Assembly: GCA_046349955.1 (NCBI GenBank)
Contig: JAXMBI010000026.1
Span: forward strand, 1-64,000
Length of the DNA: 64,000 nt
DNA from: JBGAPH01 sp046349955
GTDB taxonomy: Bacteria; Planctomycetota; Planctomycetia; Pirellulales; JBGAPH01
Direction of reading: 5' to 3'
The position numbers were made by a program, and so were the translations under genes. A model generated the notes under the pieces. It worked only from the letters and a program-made list of their open reading frames with translations, made no database searches and was not told the origin of the DNA. This document shows positions 37,169 to 46,193 of the stretch, piece after piece (the first letter of the stretch is position 1; every line of letters starts with the position of its first letter).

Positions 37169-37686
37169 CTCTTCGGTTCCTTGCCAGATGGAGGGAGTCC
37201 TGCGTGCATTCTGGCGCCAGCCAGCGCGGCGAGCACAGCCCAGGCGGCCGCGCTGACCCAACGCGTTGCCCCCTGGCCAAACACCACCGTGGCGTTGAAG
37301 GCGAGGAAGGCCAGCCACAGGTGAACGCTCAGCGTGAGCCAACGCTGCCGATGCAGGTAAGCCTGCGGGGCCAGCCACCAGGCGAGCGCGTCGAGCGTCC
37401 AGACGAGCGTAAACAAGTGGTTGAACCACAGCCCGCCGCCCCAGGCCAACCCGGTGAAGGCCTCGGTCCGCCGCGCCGTGTGCTCATAGGCCGCCGCGTG
37501 CCGCCAACCGTGGGCGAAGTGAAACGCCGCCAGCACGTGGACGAGGTACAGCAGGCAACCCGCGGTCCAAGCCGCGCGAGCCAGCCGCCAACGGCGGGGC
37601 CAGGCGGGCGCCATCCGCAGCGCGAGCGATGCGAAGTAGCCGACCAGGGCCAGGCGGATCGACCAGAGGAGGAGGGGATGGTCCAC
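37165..37686 (-). CDS. polytopic membrane protein, unknown
   Basis: A 173-residue integral membrane protein with about five hydrophobic segments and several histidines in or near them (LYLVHVLAAFHFAHGWRHAA, FNHLFTLVW, LSVHLWLAFLAF), which could hint at haem or metal binding. A GTG start (37686) gives MDHPLLLWSIRLALVGYFAS. It overlaps the next gene by 4 nt. I do not recognise the family; the pair probably works together. Confidence 0.72.
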   Translation of the reverse strand: MDHPLLLWSIRLALVGYFASLALRMAPAWPRRWRLARAAWTAGCLLYLVHVLAAFHFAHGWRHAAAYEHTARRTEAFTGLAWGGGLWFNHLFTLVWTLDALAWWLAPQAYLHRQRWLTLSVHLWLAFLAFNATVVFGQGATRWVSAAAWAVLAALAGARMHAGLPPSGKEPKR

Positions 37687-37774
37687 GGGTCGCCCGCTCT
37701 AACGCAGAATATTGACGCTCGCCTGTTCGTCGGCAAATGCGCAGTAAGACTCTCGCTTGCGCCGCAGGATTGTC

Positions 37775-37925
37775 GAACCGCGGAGACGAAGAGACGCGGA
37801 GTATCCAGAGCAGATTCCTCGCAACGGCGCAGCGCTCGCAGAGCCGGGAGTACGATCGCTGTCCTGGTTGGCGAGCTTTGCGTCTTTGCGAGACACTCTT
37901 TTCTACCTCCGCGCCCCTGCGGTTC
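37775..37925. repeat. degenerate copy of the GGAGACAC inverted-repeat element
   Basis: The left arm GAACCGCGGAGACGAAGAGA (37775 on) and right arm CCTCCGCGCCCCTGCGGTTC (37906-37925) are partly complementary, with outer ends GAACCGC / GCGGTTC. The organisation (arm, about 105-bp interior, arm, no gene) resembles the elements at 22041 and 23082. It fills much of the 288-bp gap before the signal peptidase gene. Confidence 0.45.
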
Positions 37926-37974
37926 GTCTCCTGCCGGACTTGCCTGGCGTTCTGAGTCGCCGGAGAATCAGCGC

Positions 37975-39171
37975 ATGCACCAAGCGGCGGCAAAGGTTGT
38001 TTCGGGCGTTTCCCCGCTCGGTTCGAGGCGTCGACAAGCGGGGCGGCGCGTCGTCATTCTATCCGTTCTCCTGGCCTGCGCGCTCCTGGCTGCCCGCACG
38101 TGGCTCGTCCAGGGAGTGTTCGTGCCGGTGCGGGTGGAGGGCGGGTCGATGGCGCCTGCCTTGCTCGGCGCACACCGAGAGATCGTTTGCCCGGGCTGCG
38201 GACGAAACTTCGCCGTCGGCGCCGAGGCGGCGGCGGTCGAACGCGAGATTCCCTGCTCTCGGTGCGGGACTCCCTTGCCGCGGTCCGTTGGCCGGCTGAT
38301 CCTAGGAGACCGTGTGCTCCTCGACCGCTTCACCTACTGCACGCGCGATCCCCGCCGTCTCGAGCTCGTCGCGTTCCGTTCGCCGGAGGGCCGCGGGGAA
38401 CTCGCCGTGAAGCGGGTGCTGGGCCTGCCAGGCGAGGAGCTTGCAATCCGCGAAGGGGACCTCTGGGTCGACGGCCGGCGGCTGCAAAAAACACGCGCCG
38501 AATTTCGGTCCCAGGCGGTCCTCGTCGGCGACCTCGAACCATTGCCGGCGGACCCTGCGGGCGTGACGCGGTTCGTGTACGGCCCGGTTACCGATGATTT
38601 GCCGTACAACGGCGCGTTGCCCCATCGCATCGCATCCGTTGGCGACGTCGCGCTCGAGGCCACGATCGAGGGGTCGGGGCAGGGAACGGTCGAACTTCGT
38701 TTGCCCGGTCAGCGGCGGCGGCGTGTGCAGATCGAACTGGCCGCGGGCGTCGTGCAGCTTTGCGAGGGAGAGTCATCCGTCGTTTCCAGCCGGCTGCCGG
38801 CTGGTGAAGTCCCGTTGCGGCTCTGGTTCGGGCATTGGGACGGCCAGTGCGAACTGTGGGCAGGGGAGGAGCGGATCCTGGCCGCTCCTCAGTCGACCGC
38901 TGACAAGACGACAGGCGCGCCCTTGGGCTCGGCCGAGCTCGTCGCCACCGGGCAGGGCGTGCGAGTGAAGCGAGTACGTCTCTGGCGCGACCTCGATCTC
39001 ACGCCCGCCCCCGACCGCCGCGCTGCTCCCGTGGATTCCTGGCAGCTCGGCCCCGACGAGTTCTTCGTCGCCGGCGACAATCAGGCGATCAGCGAAGATA
39101 GCCGCACCTGGCGCCGGCCGGGCTTGCCGCGGGGCGCGATCGTGGGACGTCCGACACGGTGGCCCTGGTGA
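37975..39171 (+). CDS. lepB: signal peptidase I with zinc-ribbon-like insert
   Basis: A 398-residue membrane serine protease that removes signal peptides. It has one TM helix (about 23-45), then nucleophile Ser58 in GGSMAPALLG. Right after it is a four-cysteine insert (CPGCG at about 70-74 and CSRCG at about 94-98) resembling a zinc ribbon. General base Lys146 is in AVKRVLGLPGE, followed by DLWVDGRRLQK. A beta-sandwich-like extension (about 200-355) precedes the closing FFVAGDNQAISEDSRTWRRP box. It is longer than typical SPase I. The ATG at 37975 has CGGAGAA upstream. A broken paralogue is at 20001-20300. Confidence 0.88.
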   Translation: MHQAAAKVVSGVSPLGSRRRQAGRRVVILSVLLACALLAARTWLVQGVFVPVRVEGGSMAPALLGAHREIVCPGCGRNFAVGAEAAAVEREIPCSRCGTPLPRSVGRLILGDRVLLDRFTYCTRDPRRLELVAFRSPEGRGELAVKRVLGLPGEELAIREGDLWVDGRRLQKTRAEFRSQAVLVGDLEPLPADPAGVTRFVYGPVTDDLPYNGALPHRIASVGDVALEATIEGSGQGTVELRLPGQRRRRVQIELAAGVVQLCEGESSVVSSRLPAGEVPLRLWFGHWDGQCELWAGEERILAAPQSTADKTTGAPLGSAELVATGQGVRVKRVRLWRDLDLTPAPDRRAAPVDSWQLGPDEFFVAGDNQAISEDSRTWRRPGLPRGAIVGRPTRWPW

Positions 39172-39321
39172 GATCGGCTTCGACGGTTTGGTGAGCTCGC
39201 TCCTCATCCCCGGAAAAGCGCGAGTTCGTATGCAGGCGAGGATGGACAAATGCTCGCGCGGCGTTGATAAAAGAACTCTGGCGCGAGTCAGTTTTTGCTT
39301 GATTGTGGAGCGGGGTACGGA

Positions 39322-42300
39322 ATGTCTCGGCGCGGATTGTCATGGTTGTTGTTGCTCGTCCCGGTCGTTGCCTGGGGCTGTGAGCAGGCGGCGGCGCCAG
39401 GTCCGCGCGTGGCGGCCGGCATCGCCGCACCGGCGCCACCTGCTCCGCCACAAACGGTCGTCTCCGCTCTGCCGCCGGCCAATTTGCTCAACGAGCCTCG
39501 TCCGGTTCCTTTGCCCGAATTCCCGGCCATCCGTCCCCGCGAGGAGCCCGAAGCGTTTGCGAAGCCGGAGATCGTTCGCGCGCACGAAGGAGGCGTCACG
39601 CATCTCGAGTACCTGCCCAATGCCGAAGGGCTAGTTTCCGCCGGCGCCGACGGCAAAGTTCGCATTTGGAAGAACTCGGGCGATCAACCCGACCATGTCT
39701 TCGACCTTCCCCCAGGCGAAAAGCTGGTCTCGTGGGCAGTCTCGCCCGACAGCCGGCGCATGCTCTACAGCACAGGCAAGCGTTGGATGGCCGTGATTGA
39801 TCTGGAAACGGGCCAGGAAGCGCAGCGCATCGAATGCCCTGACAGTGACGTGACGGCTGTAGCTTGGGCCAGCGACCCGCGCTTGGTTGCCACAGGACAT
39901 GATCGGGCGGTAAGGTTCTGGGATCTCGACGTCGGCAGCGAAGTGGCGTCCTCGGATTTGGGAGGGGCTCAGGGCGAGGTGCGCGCTCTGGCGTTTACCC
40001 CCGACTGCCGCGGACTCATCGTGGCCAACGGAAGCTGGGCTTGCCCCTTGGTGGCCGTTCGCGCCCAACCGGGCGTGGTGGGATCGTTCCGAACGACGCG
40101 CGACAGCGATCGCCCGGGCGCAGGCGAGGTGTCGCGCATCGTCGTTTCGCCGAGCGGACGCCTGGCGGCGACGATCGGCGGCGACGGCAGCGTCGCCGTC
40201 GGGCCGTTGCCGGGCCCGTTGGGTCTGTCCGCTGATGCGCCGCCGGGCCCCGAAATCGCCCATCAGTTTGTCGAGTTTCGTCCCGGGCCGGGCATCAATG
40301 CCGCGTTTCTGCCGGGAGAGACCTACTTGTTCAGCGCCCGCGGCCTCCACATGACCCATCGCCATTTGGCCGCGCGACAATTTGTCGGACGATCGCTGGG
40401 GGCCGAGGAAGGAGCTGCCTGCTCGGCGATCTCCCCCGATGGCCGGCGGATGGTGGTGGGCACGATCGACGGCAGATTGGTGCGGGTTCAGCTACTCCGC
40501 CCCGTGCTCAGCGGCGAGGAAACCCGCGTACAGAACATTCTGGGCGTGCGCGAACTCTTGGCGCGCGAGAACTTTGATCAGCTCGAGGAGGCCGCGAAGA
40601 ACTTCCGCGCCGCCAAAGGGACCGCCCCGTGGGGCGACCCGCATCTGAACTTCTTCTATGACATCCTCGCGACGCCCCCGGGCGAGACCGGCGGCAAGCC
40701 CGATTTCGAGGCCCGCCGCGCGTTGCTCGAACGCTGGCAAGCCGCCAAGCCCAACTCCTCCGCCGCCCGCATCGCCTTGGCGGGCATGTACATCCAATAT
40801 GCGTGGGACGCTCGGGGCAGCGGGTTCGCCTACTCCGTCACGGAGGAGGGGTGGCGCGCGTTCGCCGGGCGCATCGAATCGGCGGAGCGCCTTTTGGAAG
40901 AGGCCGTCGACCTCGAGCCCAACGATTGCGAGGCGTACGGCAAGCTGATCACCGTCGGCAAGGCGCTCAGTTGGCCGGAGGAACGCGTTTCCAAGTACGT
41001 GGACAAGGTGTTGGCGATCGATCCCAACTACTACACCGTGTATCGGGACATGGCCGATTTTCTTCGCCCTCAGTGGCAGGGGGAACCTGGCGACATTGCC
41101 AAATTTGCGGCCCGCATCGCCAAGCAGGTGACGGGTCCGCGGGGCGACGAGGCGTATGGCAACATCGCCCTGCTGGCTGCCAGTTGCGAGCCGTTGCCTG
41201 ACATGTTCGTGAGCGGATACTCACGCGAGCGACTGGTGGCGGCGGCGCGCGTGTTCGTGGAACAGTATCCCGATAGTGCGCCGCGGATGGCGTTTGCCAG
41301 CCGAGTCGCCTGCCTGGCCCGCGACCGCGAACTTGCCGCGCGGGCCTTCCGCTACTTGCAGTCGGCGACCGGCGCCACGAACGTGCCCTGGCCCGATCGC
41401 GGTTTGCTCTCCGCCTACGAACGGTGGGCATTTGGCCTGCCGCCGGACCCGGAACGCGGCGAATTGCCGGGCCTGCTGCGTTCGATCGAGGCGCACATCG
41501 AGCCGGTGCGCAGCCTGGCTTTCTCACCCGACGGCAAATCGTTGGCCACGGCGGCCGGCGACCCCGAAGAGCAGGTGAAACTGTGGAATGTGGCCGACGG
41601 CAAGCTCATTCGCACGCTGAAGCATGAATCGCCGATCCGCGCAGTCGCGTTCAGCGCCAACGGCAAGCGCCTGGCGGCCGCGGGCGGGGGCGCCGCCTCG
41701 CCGGAAGTGCGCGTCTGGAGCCTGGCTTCTGAAAAGCGACCAGGCAAGGTTCAAACGCAATTGATGGGCGCACTGACGGCCGGCTTTTCGCGCGACGACG
41801 ATTGGTTCGCCACCGGAGGCGCCGACGGCCTTGTCGTGCTGATGCAGCGATCGCAAAAAAACAAGAAGCAGGCCATCAATCACGAGGCGATCGTGCGCTC
41901 TTTGGCTTTTTCGCCTGCCGAGAACCTGATCGCCACCGCGGCGGAGGACGGCGAAGTACGCATCTTCGATCTGAGCGCGCTCAAACTCAAACGCCATCTG
42001 CCTGTTGGCGGCGGGGTGAACAGCGTAGGCTTCGCCGGCAACGGCCGATATGTCGTCGCCACCGCCGACAACCACCGTGTGGCGGTCTGCGACTTGGAAA
42101 CCGCGGCCGCCAACCTGCACGAGGCGCCGCAGGTGGGGGGCCAGGCGCCGCCCGAATTTCGCGACCAAATGCGCGCGACCTACGGTCCCCTAGCTTGCTC
42201 ACCCGCCAGCACCCGGTTTGTGTTGGCTCTCAGGGACCACGAGTCGAGCCGGCGTTACGGGGCGGCATTCTTGGTTGAACTTTGGGACGCTGCCGAGGGA

Positions 42301-42477
42301 GGGCGGCGGCTCGGGGCGTTCTTTGCCGGCAGCTTCCCCCCTGCGCTCGCGCTCTCTCCCGACGGGAAAACCCTGGCGACCGCTAGCGAAGGGGACGGCC
42401 GCGTGCGGCTGTGGGACTTGGAACAGGCCGTCGCCGCCGCCGAGGAAAAAGGGGCGGTCCCACCGAGTGTCCCATGA
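39322..42477 (+). CDS. WD40-repeat lipoprotein with helical middle region
   Basis: A 1051-residue lipoprotein. A signal with lipobox (VAWGC, Cys20) is followed by a Pro/Ala-rich linker. Residues about 90-390 form a WD40 propeller (AHEGGVTHLEYLPNAEGLVS, GADGKVRIWKN). Residues about 400-710 are helical and TPR-like. Residues about 725-1050 form a second propeller (SLAFSPDGKSLATAAGD, ATAAEDGEVRIFDL). Such proteins usually scaffold complexes at the membrane. Its stop overlaps the start of the next DUF58 gene by 4 nt (ATGA), so the two are co-translated. The ATG at 39322 is set by the signal peptide. Confidence 0.88.
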   Translation: MSRRGLSWLLLLVPVVAWGCEQAAAPGPRVAAGIAAPAPPAPPQTVVSALPPANLLNEPRPVPLPEFPAIRPREEPEAFAKPEIVRAHEGGVTHLEYLPNAEGLVSAGADGKVRIWKNSGDQPDHVFDLPPGEKLVSWAVSPDSRRMLYSTGKRWMAVIDLETGQEAQRIECPDSDVTAVAWASDPRLVATGHDRAVRFWDLDVGSEVASSDLGGAQGEVRALAFTPDCRGLIVANGSWACPLVAVRAQPGVVGSFRTTRDSDRPGAGEVSRIVVSPSGRLAATIGGDGSVAVGPLPGPLGLSADAPPGPEIAHQFVEFRPGPGINAAFLPGETYLFSARGLHMTHRHLAARQFVGRSLGAEEGAACSAISPDGRRMVVGTIDGRLVRVQLLRPVLSGEETRVQNILGVRELLARENFDQLEEAAKNFRAAKGTAPWGDPHLNFFYDILATPPGETGGKPDFEARRALLERWQAAKPNSSAARIALAGMYIQYAWDARGSGFAYSVTEEGWRAFAGRIESAERLLEEAVDLEPNDCEAYGKLITVGKALSWPEERVSKYVDKVLAIDPNYYTVYRDMADFLRPQWQGEPGDIAKFAARIAKQVTGPRGDEAYGNIALLAASCEPLPDMFVSGYSRERLVAAARVFVEQYPDSAPRMAFASRVACLARDRELAARAFRYLQSATGATNVPWPDRGLLSAYERWAFGLPPDPERGELPGLLRSIEAHIEPVRSLAFSPDGKSLATAAGDPEEQVKLWNVADGKLIRTLKHESPIRAVAFSANGKRLAAAGGGAASPEVRVWSLASEKRPGKVQTQLMGALTAGFSRDDDWFATGGADGLVVLMQRSQKNKKQAINHEAIVRSLAFSPAENLIATAAEDGEVRIFDLSALKLKRHLPVGGGVNSVGFAGNGRYVVATADNHRVAVCDLETAAANLHEAPQVGGQAPPEFRDQMRATYGPLACSPASTRFVLALRDHESSRRYGAAFLVELWDAAEGGRRLGAFFAGSFPPALALSPDGKTLATASEGDGRVRLWDLEQAVAAAEEKGAVPPSVP

Positions 42478-43790
42478 AATGGTTCGCCGGCGCCTTGCTG
42501 ATCCTCGCGATCTCGCTTGCGCTCGAGCTGCCACTGCTGGCCTATGCCATGTACGTGCTGCTCGGCCTGCTGCTGGTCAGCCGAGTGCTCTCGCGGAAGT
42601 GGGTATCGAACCTGGTCGCCGAGCGCGAGTGCCAGCGGAGCCAGGTCGAAATTGGCGACAAGCTGGCCGTGTCGGTCAAGATTCGCAACGACGGGCCGCT
42701 GGCCATTCCCTGGCTCCTCGTGGAGGATCTGCTGCCGCAACCCACGGCGCTGCACCCGGCCCACCGCGTCCGCGTCGACGGCGATCGGCTCAAGATCACG
42801 GCCCTCGGTCGCGGCAAAGGCAAGTTGCTGCTCTATCAGCTTCAGTTCCCGATGCGGGGCTACTACCAAATTGGGCCCGTGGTCTTCGAGACAGGCGACT
42901 TGTTCGGCCTCCACCGGCGGTTCGCGGTGGAAACCGAGCCGCATTTCGTGCTCGTGCTGCCCAAGGTCGTTACGGTCGAAGGCTACGACCTGGCCAGTCC
43001 GCGGCCGATTGGCGAAATTCGCCTGACGCATCGTATTTACGAAGACCCGACGCGGATCTCCGGCGTGCGGCTCTATCAGCGGGGCGACCCACTGTCGCGC
43101 ATCCATTGGAAGGCGACTGCCCGCACCGGCGTGCTCCACAGCAAGACGTTCGAACCTTCGGTCGTGGCCGGGGCCACCATCCTGCTCGACTACCACAGCG
43201 GCAACTACCCCAGCCGCACCGAACCGGCCCGCTCGGAAATGGCCATCACCACGGCCGCCTCGCTGGCGGCCGCCGTCGACCAGCTTGGGCAACAGGTGGG
43301 CCTGGTGAGCAATGCTCGCGACGCCGTCGACCGCATTCGCACCGAAGGCTGGCAAACCGACCCGCGCACTCGCGGCCTGGCGCGGCAGCAATCGGCCATG
43401 CTCGAGGAAAGCGACCGGCTGCGGCCGGTGATCGTGCCTACGCGGCGCGGCGGCGAGCAACTGCCGCTCATCCTGGAAACGCTGGCTCGGGCCGAACTGA
43501 CCGACGGCTTCTCGGTGTCGCAGTTGTTGAGCGAAGTGGAAGGTCGTCTCCCGCGCGACGCAACGGTCGTGGCCATTCTCGGGGCGGTGAGCGAAGACAC
43601 GGTGCTCGCGCTGGCGGCCCTGCGCCGTCGCGGCTACTCGGTGTCTGCCATCATGATCGTCTGGGACGAGAACGAGTATCTCGACGCCCTGGCCCGCTTC
43701 GCTCCGGCGCGGATCGAACTCCGTCGTGTGAGCGACGAAGCCAGCCTGGCGGCGCTCTGCCAGCGGCAGTTGGCGCGGGGTATAGGCTGA
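42474..43790 (+). CDS. DUF58 membrane protein
   Basis: A 438-residue protein with two N-terminal TM helices (about 5-22 and 23-40), a beta-sandwich region with GDKLAVSVKIRNDGPLAIPW, and the DUF58 core YQRGDPLSRIHWKATARTG. This subclass normally works with MoxR and transglutaminase-like proteins; here it is instead coupled to a WD40 lipoprotein. It is distinct from the soluble DUF58 gene at 22179. The ATG overlaps the upstream stop. Confidence 0.88.
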   Translation: MKWFAGALLILAISLALELPLLAYAMYVLLGLLLVSRVLSRKWVSNLVAERECQRSQVEIGDKLAVSVKIRNDGPLAIPWLLVEDLLPQPTALHPAHRVRVDGDRLKITALGRGKGKLLLYQLQFPMRGYYQIGPVVFETGDLFGLHRRFAVETEPHFVLVLPKVVTVEGYDLASPRPIGEIRLTHRIYEDPTRISGVRLYQRGDPLSRIHWKATARTGVLHSKTFEPSVVAGATILLDYHSGNYPSRTEPARSEMAITTAASLAAAVDQLGQQVGLVSNARDAVDRIRTEGWQTDPRTRGLARQQSAMLEESDRLRPVIVPTRRGGEQLPLILETLARAELTDGFSVSQLLSEVEGRLPRDATVVAILGAVSEDTVLALAALRRRGYSVSAIMIVWDENEYLDALARFAPARIELRRVSDEASLAALCQRQLARGIG

Positions 43791-43909
43791 TCCTGGCGGA
43801 TTGGCGCAACAGCGATCGCCGCTAGACTGAGGGGGCGGCGGCAGGACGAGGCCGCGGAACGAGCAAGACGGTTGATGTAGGAACTTCAACGGTCTGCGAG
43901 TTTGTTCCC

Positions 43910-44728
43910 ATGCAAGCTCACTCTGATTTCTTGCCTGCCCTCGAGCTGTTCGATCTCGAGGTTCTCGATCGATCGCCTTCGGTCGCCTACGGGGTTTGGC
44001 CCGATCTCCGACTGGCCTACTTCAACACCGGCTGGGAGCGGTTCGCGGCCGAGAACGAGGGCCAGCCGGAAATCGCGCGCTCCTGGTCGTTGGGCCGCGC
44101 GATCAGCGACGCCCTGCCGGAAGTGTTGAAGCCGAACTATCTGGATCGGTTCCAGGCCTGCCTGAACGCGCGCACGCCCTGGCAGCATGTCTACGAGTGC
44201 TCGAGCGACCGCACGCGACGGTGGTTTCACATGACCGTTTACCCTCTGCTTCAGGGTAGCGGGCTCTTGTTCGTCCACTCGCTGGTGGTCGAGGAGACGA
44301 TTTCCGCAGGCGAATCACTGCCGCCCCTCGACGCCCTCTACCGGCGCGGCGATGGATTCATCCGGCAGTGCGCCTATTGCCGCCGCGTGGAGCGGGCCGA
44401 TCAGCCGCAGACTTGGGATTGGGCCCCGAAGTGGGTGAAGCGGCCTCCCCCGCAGACCTCACATGGCATCTGTCCGGTCTGCGACACTGAGCGAAAGGGG
44501 GCCGATGGAAACCGGCTAGCGCGCGGCTTGCCGCCGCGCGAAGCTTGCGGCCAGAAACGCCGCCAGCGCGATCAGCCCCAGCCCCAGCGTGGCCGGCTCG
44601 GGAACGGGCGCGGCTCCCGCAGGGCCCGCCATGGCCGCCTTGAGCCGCCCGAAGTCACTCAGGTCTACGACGCCATCCCCGGTCAGGTCTCCGACCTCGG
44701 CTTCGTCCCCGGTAGCGCCAAATGCTGA
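43910..44728 (+). CDS. PAS-like sensor protein with C-terminal zinc-type CxxC motifs; end overlaps convergent gene
   Basis: Residues 15-140 look like a PAS domain (SVAYGVWPDLRLAYFNTGWE, SDRTRRWFHMTVYPL). Residues about 155-200 hold two C-x-x-C pairs: CAYCRRVERADQ and, after a spacer, SHGICPVC. This probably forms a zinc site, an arrangement also found in planctomycete signalling proteins. Beyond residue about 200 the frame enters the antisense of the dockerin PEP-CTERM gene for 213 nt, with a Gln/Arg/Pro-rich composition that is unlikely to be real coding. An out-of-frame TAG at 44518 suggests a frameshift near the end. Confidence 0.72.
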   Translation: MQAHSDFLPALELFDLEVLDRSPSVAYGVWPDLRLAYFNTGWERFAAENEGQPEIARSWSLGRAISDALPEVLKPNYLDRFQACLNARTPWQHVYECSSDRTRRWFHMTVYPLLQGSGLLFVHSLVVEETISAGESLPPLDALYRRGDGFIRQCAYCRRVERADQPQTWDWAPKWVKRPPPQTSHGICPVCDTERKGADGNRLARGLPPREACGQKRRQRDQPQPQRGRLGNGRGSRRARHGRLEPPEVTQVYDAIPGQVSDLGFVPGSAKC

Positions 44729-45361
44729 TTTGACCATGCCGAAATCGGCGAGGTTGACCCGGCCGTCGCCGTTGGCGTCGCCTTGGAGGGGGGTGTCGAA
44801 GACGTACTTCACGTAGAAGCGGGCCCGCAGTTCATTCGCCAGCGGTTGGCCTGCCGCGTCGTGGTCGTAGGTCGTCGCCCCGCCCACGAACGCCTGCAGG
44901 CTGCCATCGACGTTGAAGTCGATGGTGTCGCCGCTCCCCATTCCGGCCAAGAAACCGCGCCACTCGTCGGCCGTGAACTCCGCTCGGCTCGAGATTTGCG
45001 CGGACGCCGACTGGCTGCCGCGCTGGGGGCTGGTTGGCACGTCGACGAACGCGCGGGTCGTGCCGTCGCCGGCCATGCCCAACGCGCCGCCACGGATTTT
45101 GGCCGTGGACATGAAAAGTTGGCCGGCCGCCGCCGCGCCGCCACGGTTGAACTCGACCGATACTCCGGCCTCTCCCGTGAGTCCGAGGCACACCTGCCGG
45201 AGCGTGCCTTGGGTCGGCTCGAAGCGGTCGAGATGCCCTTGGAAATGGAAATCACCGAGGCCGTCGACCGAGAATTCCCAGGCCGACAGCACGGCGGCGC
45301 CTCGCGCGTTCGAAGCGCCGGCGCACAGCAGAAGCAAGCCCACGAGGGCCAATCGTCGCAT
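44516..45361 (-). CDS. dockerin-type, PEP-CTERM secreted protein
   Basis: A 281-residue secreted protein. A signal peptide (MRRLALVGLLLLCAGASNAR) is followed by an unrecognised beta-rich domain (about 25-190). A type I dockerin pair comes next: GDANGDGRVNLADFGMVKSA and GDLTGDGVVDLSDFGRLKAA, each a calcium-binding loop and helix. The C-terminus has VPEPATLGLGLIALAAFLAA and a basic tail, a PEP-CTERM signal. An AT-rich stretch at 45480-45525 upstream probably contains its promoter. It is convergent with the PAS protein gene, which it overlaps. Confidence 0.85.
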   Translation of the reverse strand: MRRLALVGLLLLCAGASNARGAAVLSAWEFSVDGLGDFHFQGHLDRFEPTQGTLRQVCLGLTGEAGVSVEFNRGGAAAAGQLFMSTAKIRGGALGMAGDGTTRAFVDVPTSPQRGSQSASAQISSRAEFTADEWRGFLAGMGSGDTIDFNVDGSLQAFVGGATTYDHDAAGQPLANELRARFYVKYVFDTPLQGDANGDGRVNLADFGMVKSAFGATGDEAEVGDLTGDGVVDLSDFGRLKAAMAGPAGAAPVPEPATLGLGLIALAAFLAASFARRQAAR

Positions 45362-45594
45362 CACGAGAAACACGCTCCCTCGCCGAAGCCCCCGCACACC
45401 CTGCGCGGGCCTGTAGCAACCTGTGCCCCAGATAAGCCGAGTTGGCCCAGATCGAGATGACCCAGTCACGCGCCAATCGATAAAGCCGATATTATCCTCA
45501 TATCTTAGCTAGGAGGCAAAATCAAGCATACCCCCGCGCCGAGAATCGGGCGTGCCCAAGAAGGTGGGGGTTTTCCCCCGCCGGCGGAGATCGG

Positions 45595-45795
45595 CTAGTG
45601 GTCGGATTTGGGGGCGTGGCCGTTGGCCGGCGGCGCCTCGTCGTCCTCGGGGTCGGGCACGTTCGGCAAGCCAAACTGCTCCCCCAGCCAGCGCCCCAGG
45701 TCGATCTGTTTGCAGCGCGGACTGCAAAACGGGAGCGCGCGAGATGCGTCCCGGTCAAACTCCACGCCACAGGTGGGGCAGCGCATCGTGGCCAT
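45595..45795 (-). CDS. yacG: DNA gyrase inhibitor / zinc-binding protein YacG
   Basis: A 66-residue zinc-finger protein. CPTCGVEF and FCSPRCKQIDLGRWL give the C-x2-C-x15-C-x3-C site, and the acidic tail (DPEDDEAPP) is typical. E. coli YacG binds GyrB and inhibits gyrase. The gene lies 36 bp downstream of the FmdB-like gene at the end of the chaperone block. Confidence 0.9.
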   Translation of the reverse strand: MATMRCPTCGVEFDRDASRALPFCSPRCKQIDLGRWLGEQFGLPNVPDPEDDEAPPANGHAPKSDH

Positions 45796-45830
45796 GAGCT
45801 GAGGGTGTCTTTCCGCGTGCCGTCTGACCG

Positions 45831-46178
45831 CTAGCTCGAAGCGGGCTTCGACTTGGGTTTCTTTTCGCCCCCCGAGTCGCTCTTGGCGGCAGGCTTCGCT
45901 TCACTGCTGCTGCCAGTCGAACTCGAGCTTTCGCTCGACTTGCTCTCTCCCGACGAGGCCTTCTTGTCCGCGGCGGCCTTCTCCTGATACGACTTGCTGC
46001 GGTAGTCGGTCTGATAGAAGCCCGAGCCCTTGAACACAATCGCCCCGCCCGTGCCGAACAGCCGGCGCAGCTTCAACTTCTTGCACTTCGGGCAGCGCCG
46101 CTCAGGTTCCGCCGTGATCGACTGGAACAGCTCGAACTTGTGGCCGCAGGCGTCGCACTCGTAGTCGTAGGTCGGCAT
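45831..46178 (-). CDS. FmdB-family zinc-ribbon protein
   Basis: A 115-residue protein beginning MPTYDYECDACGHKFELFQS with a second pair in RRCPKCKKLKLRRLFGTGGA, the FmdB regulatory-protein zinc ribbon. VFKGSGFYQTDYR is also conserved. The remaining half is a Ser/Lys/Ala/Glu low-complexity tail. Its precise role is unknown; it is often found near housekeeping genes in planctomycetes. Confidence 0.9.
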   Translation of the reverse strand: MPTYDYECDACGHKFELFQSITAEPERRCPKCKKLKLRRLFGTGGAIVFKGSGFYQTDYRSKSYQEKAAADKKASSGESKSSESSSSTGSSSEAKPAAKSDSGGEKKPKSKPASS

Positions 46179-46193
46179 AAGTTTTGGCAGGTG

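Noticed and set aside
35358..37280. 640-codon reading of the glycosyltransferase
   Set aside because: The N-terminal 195 codons run over two other small genes; the GT4 fold begins at the ATG at 36695.
37150..39171. 673-codon reading of the signal peptidase
   Set aside because: The first 275 codons cross a divergent gene and an intergenic repeat; the family N-terminus and ribosome-binding site support 37975.
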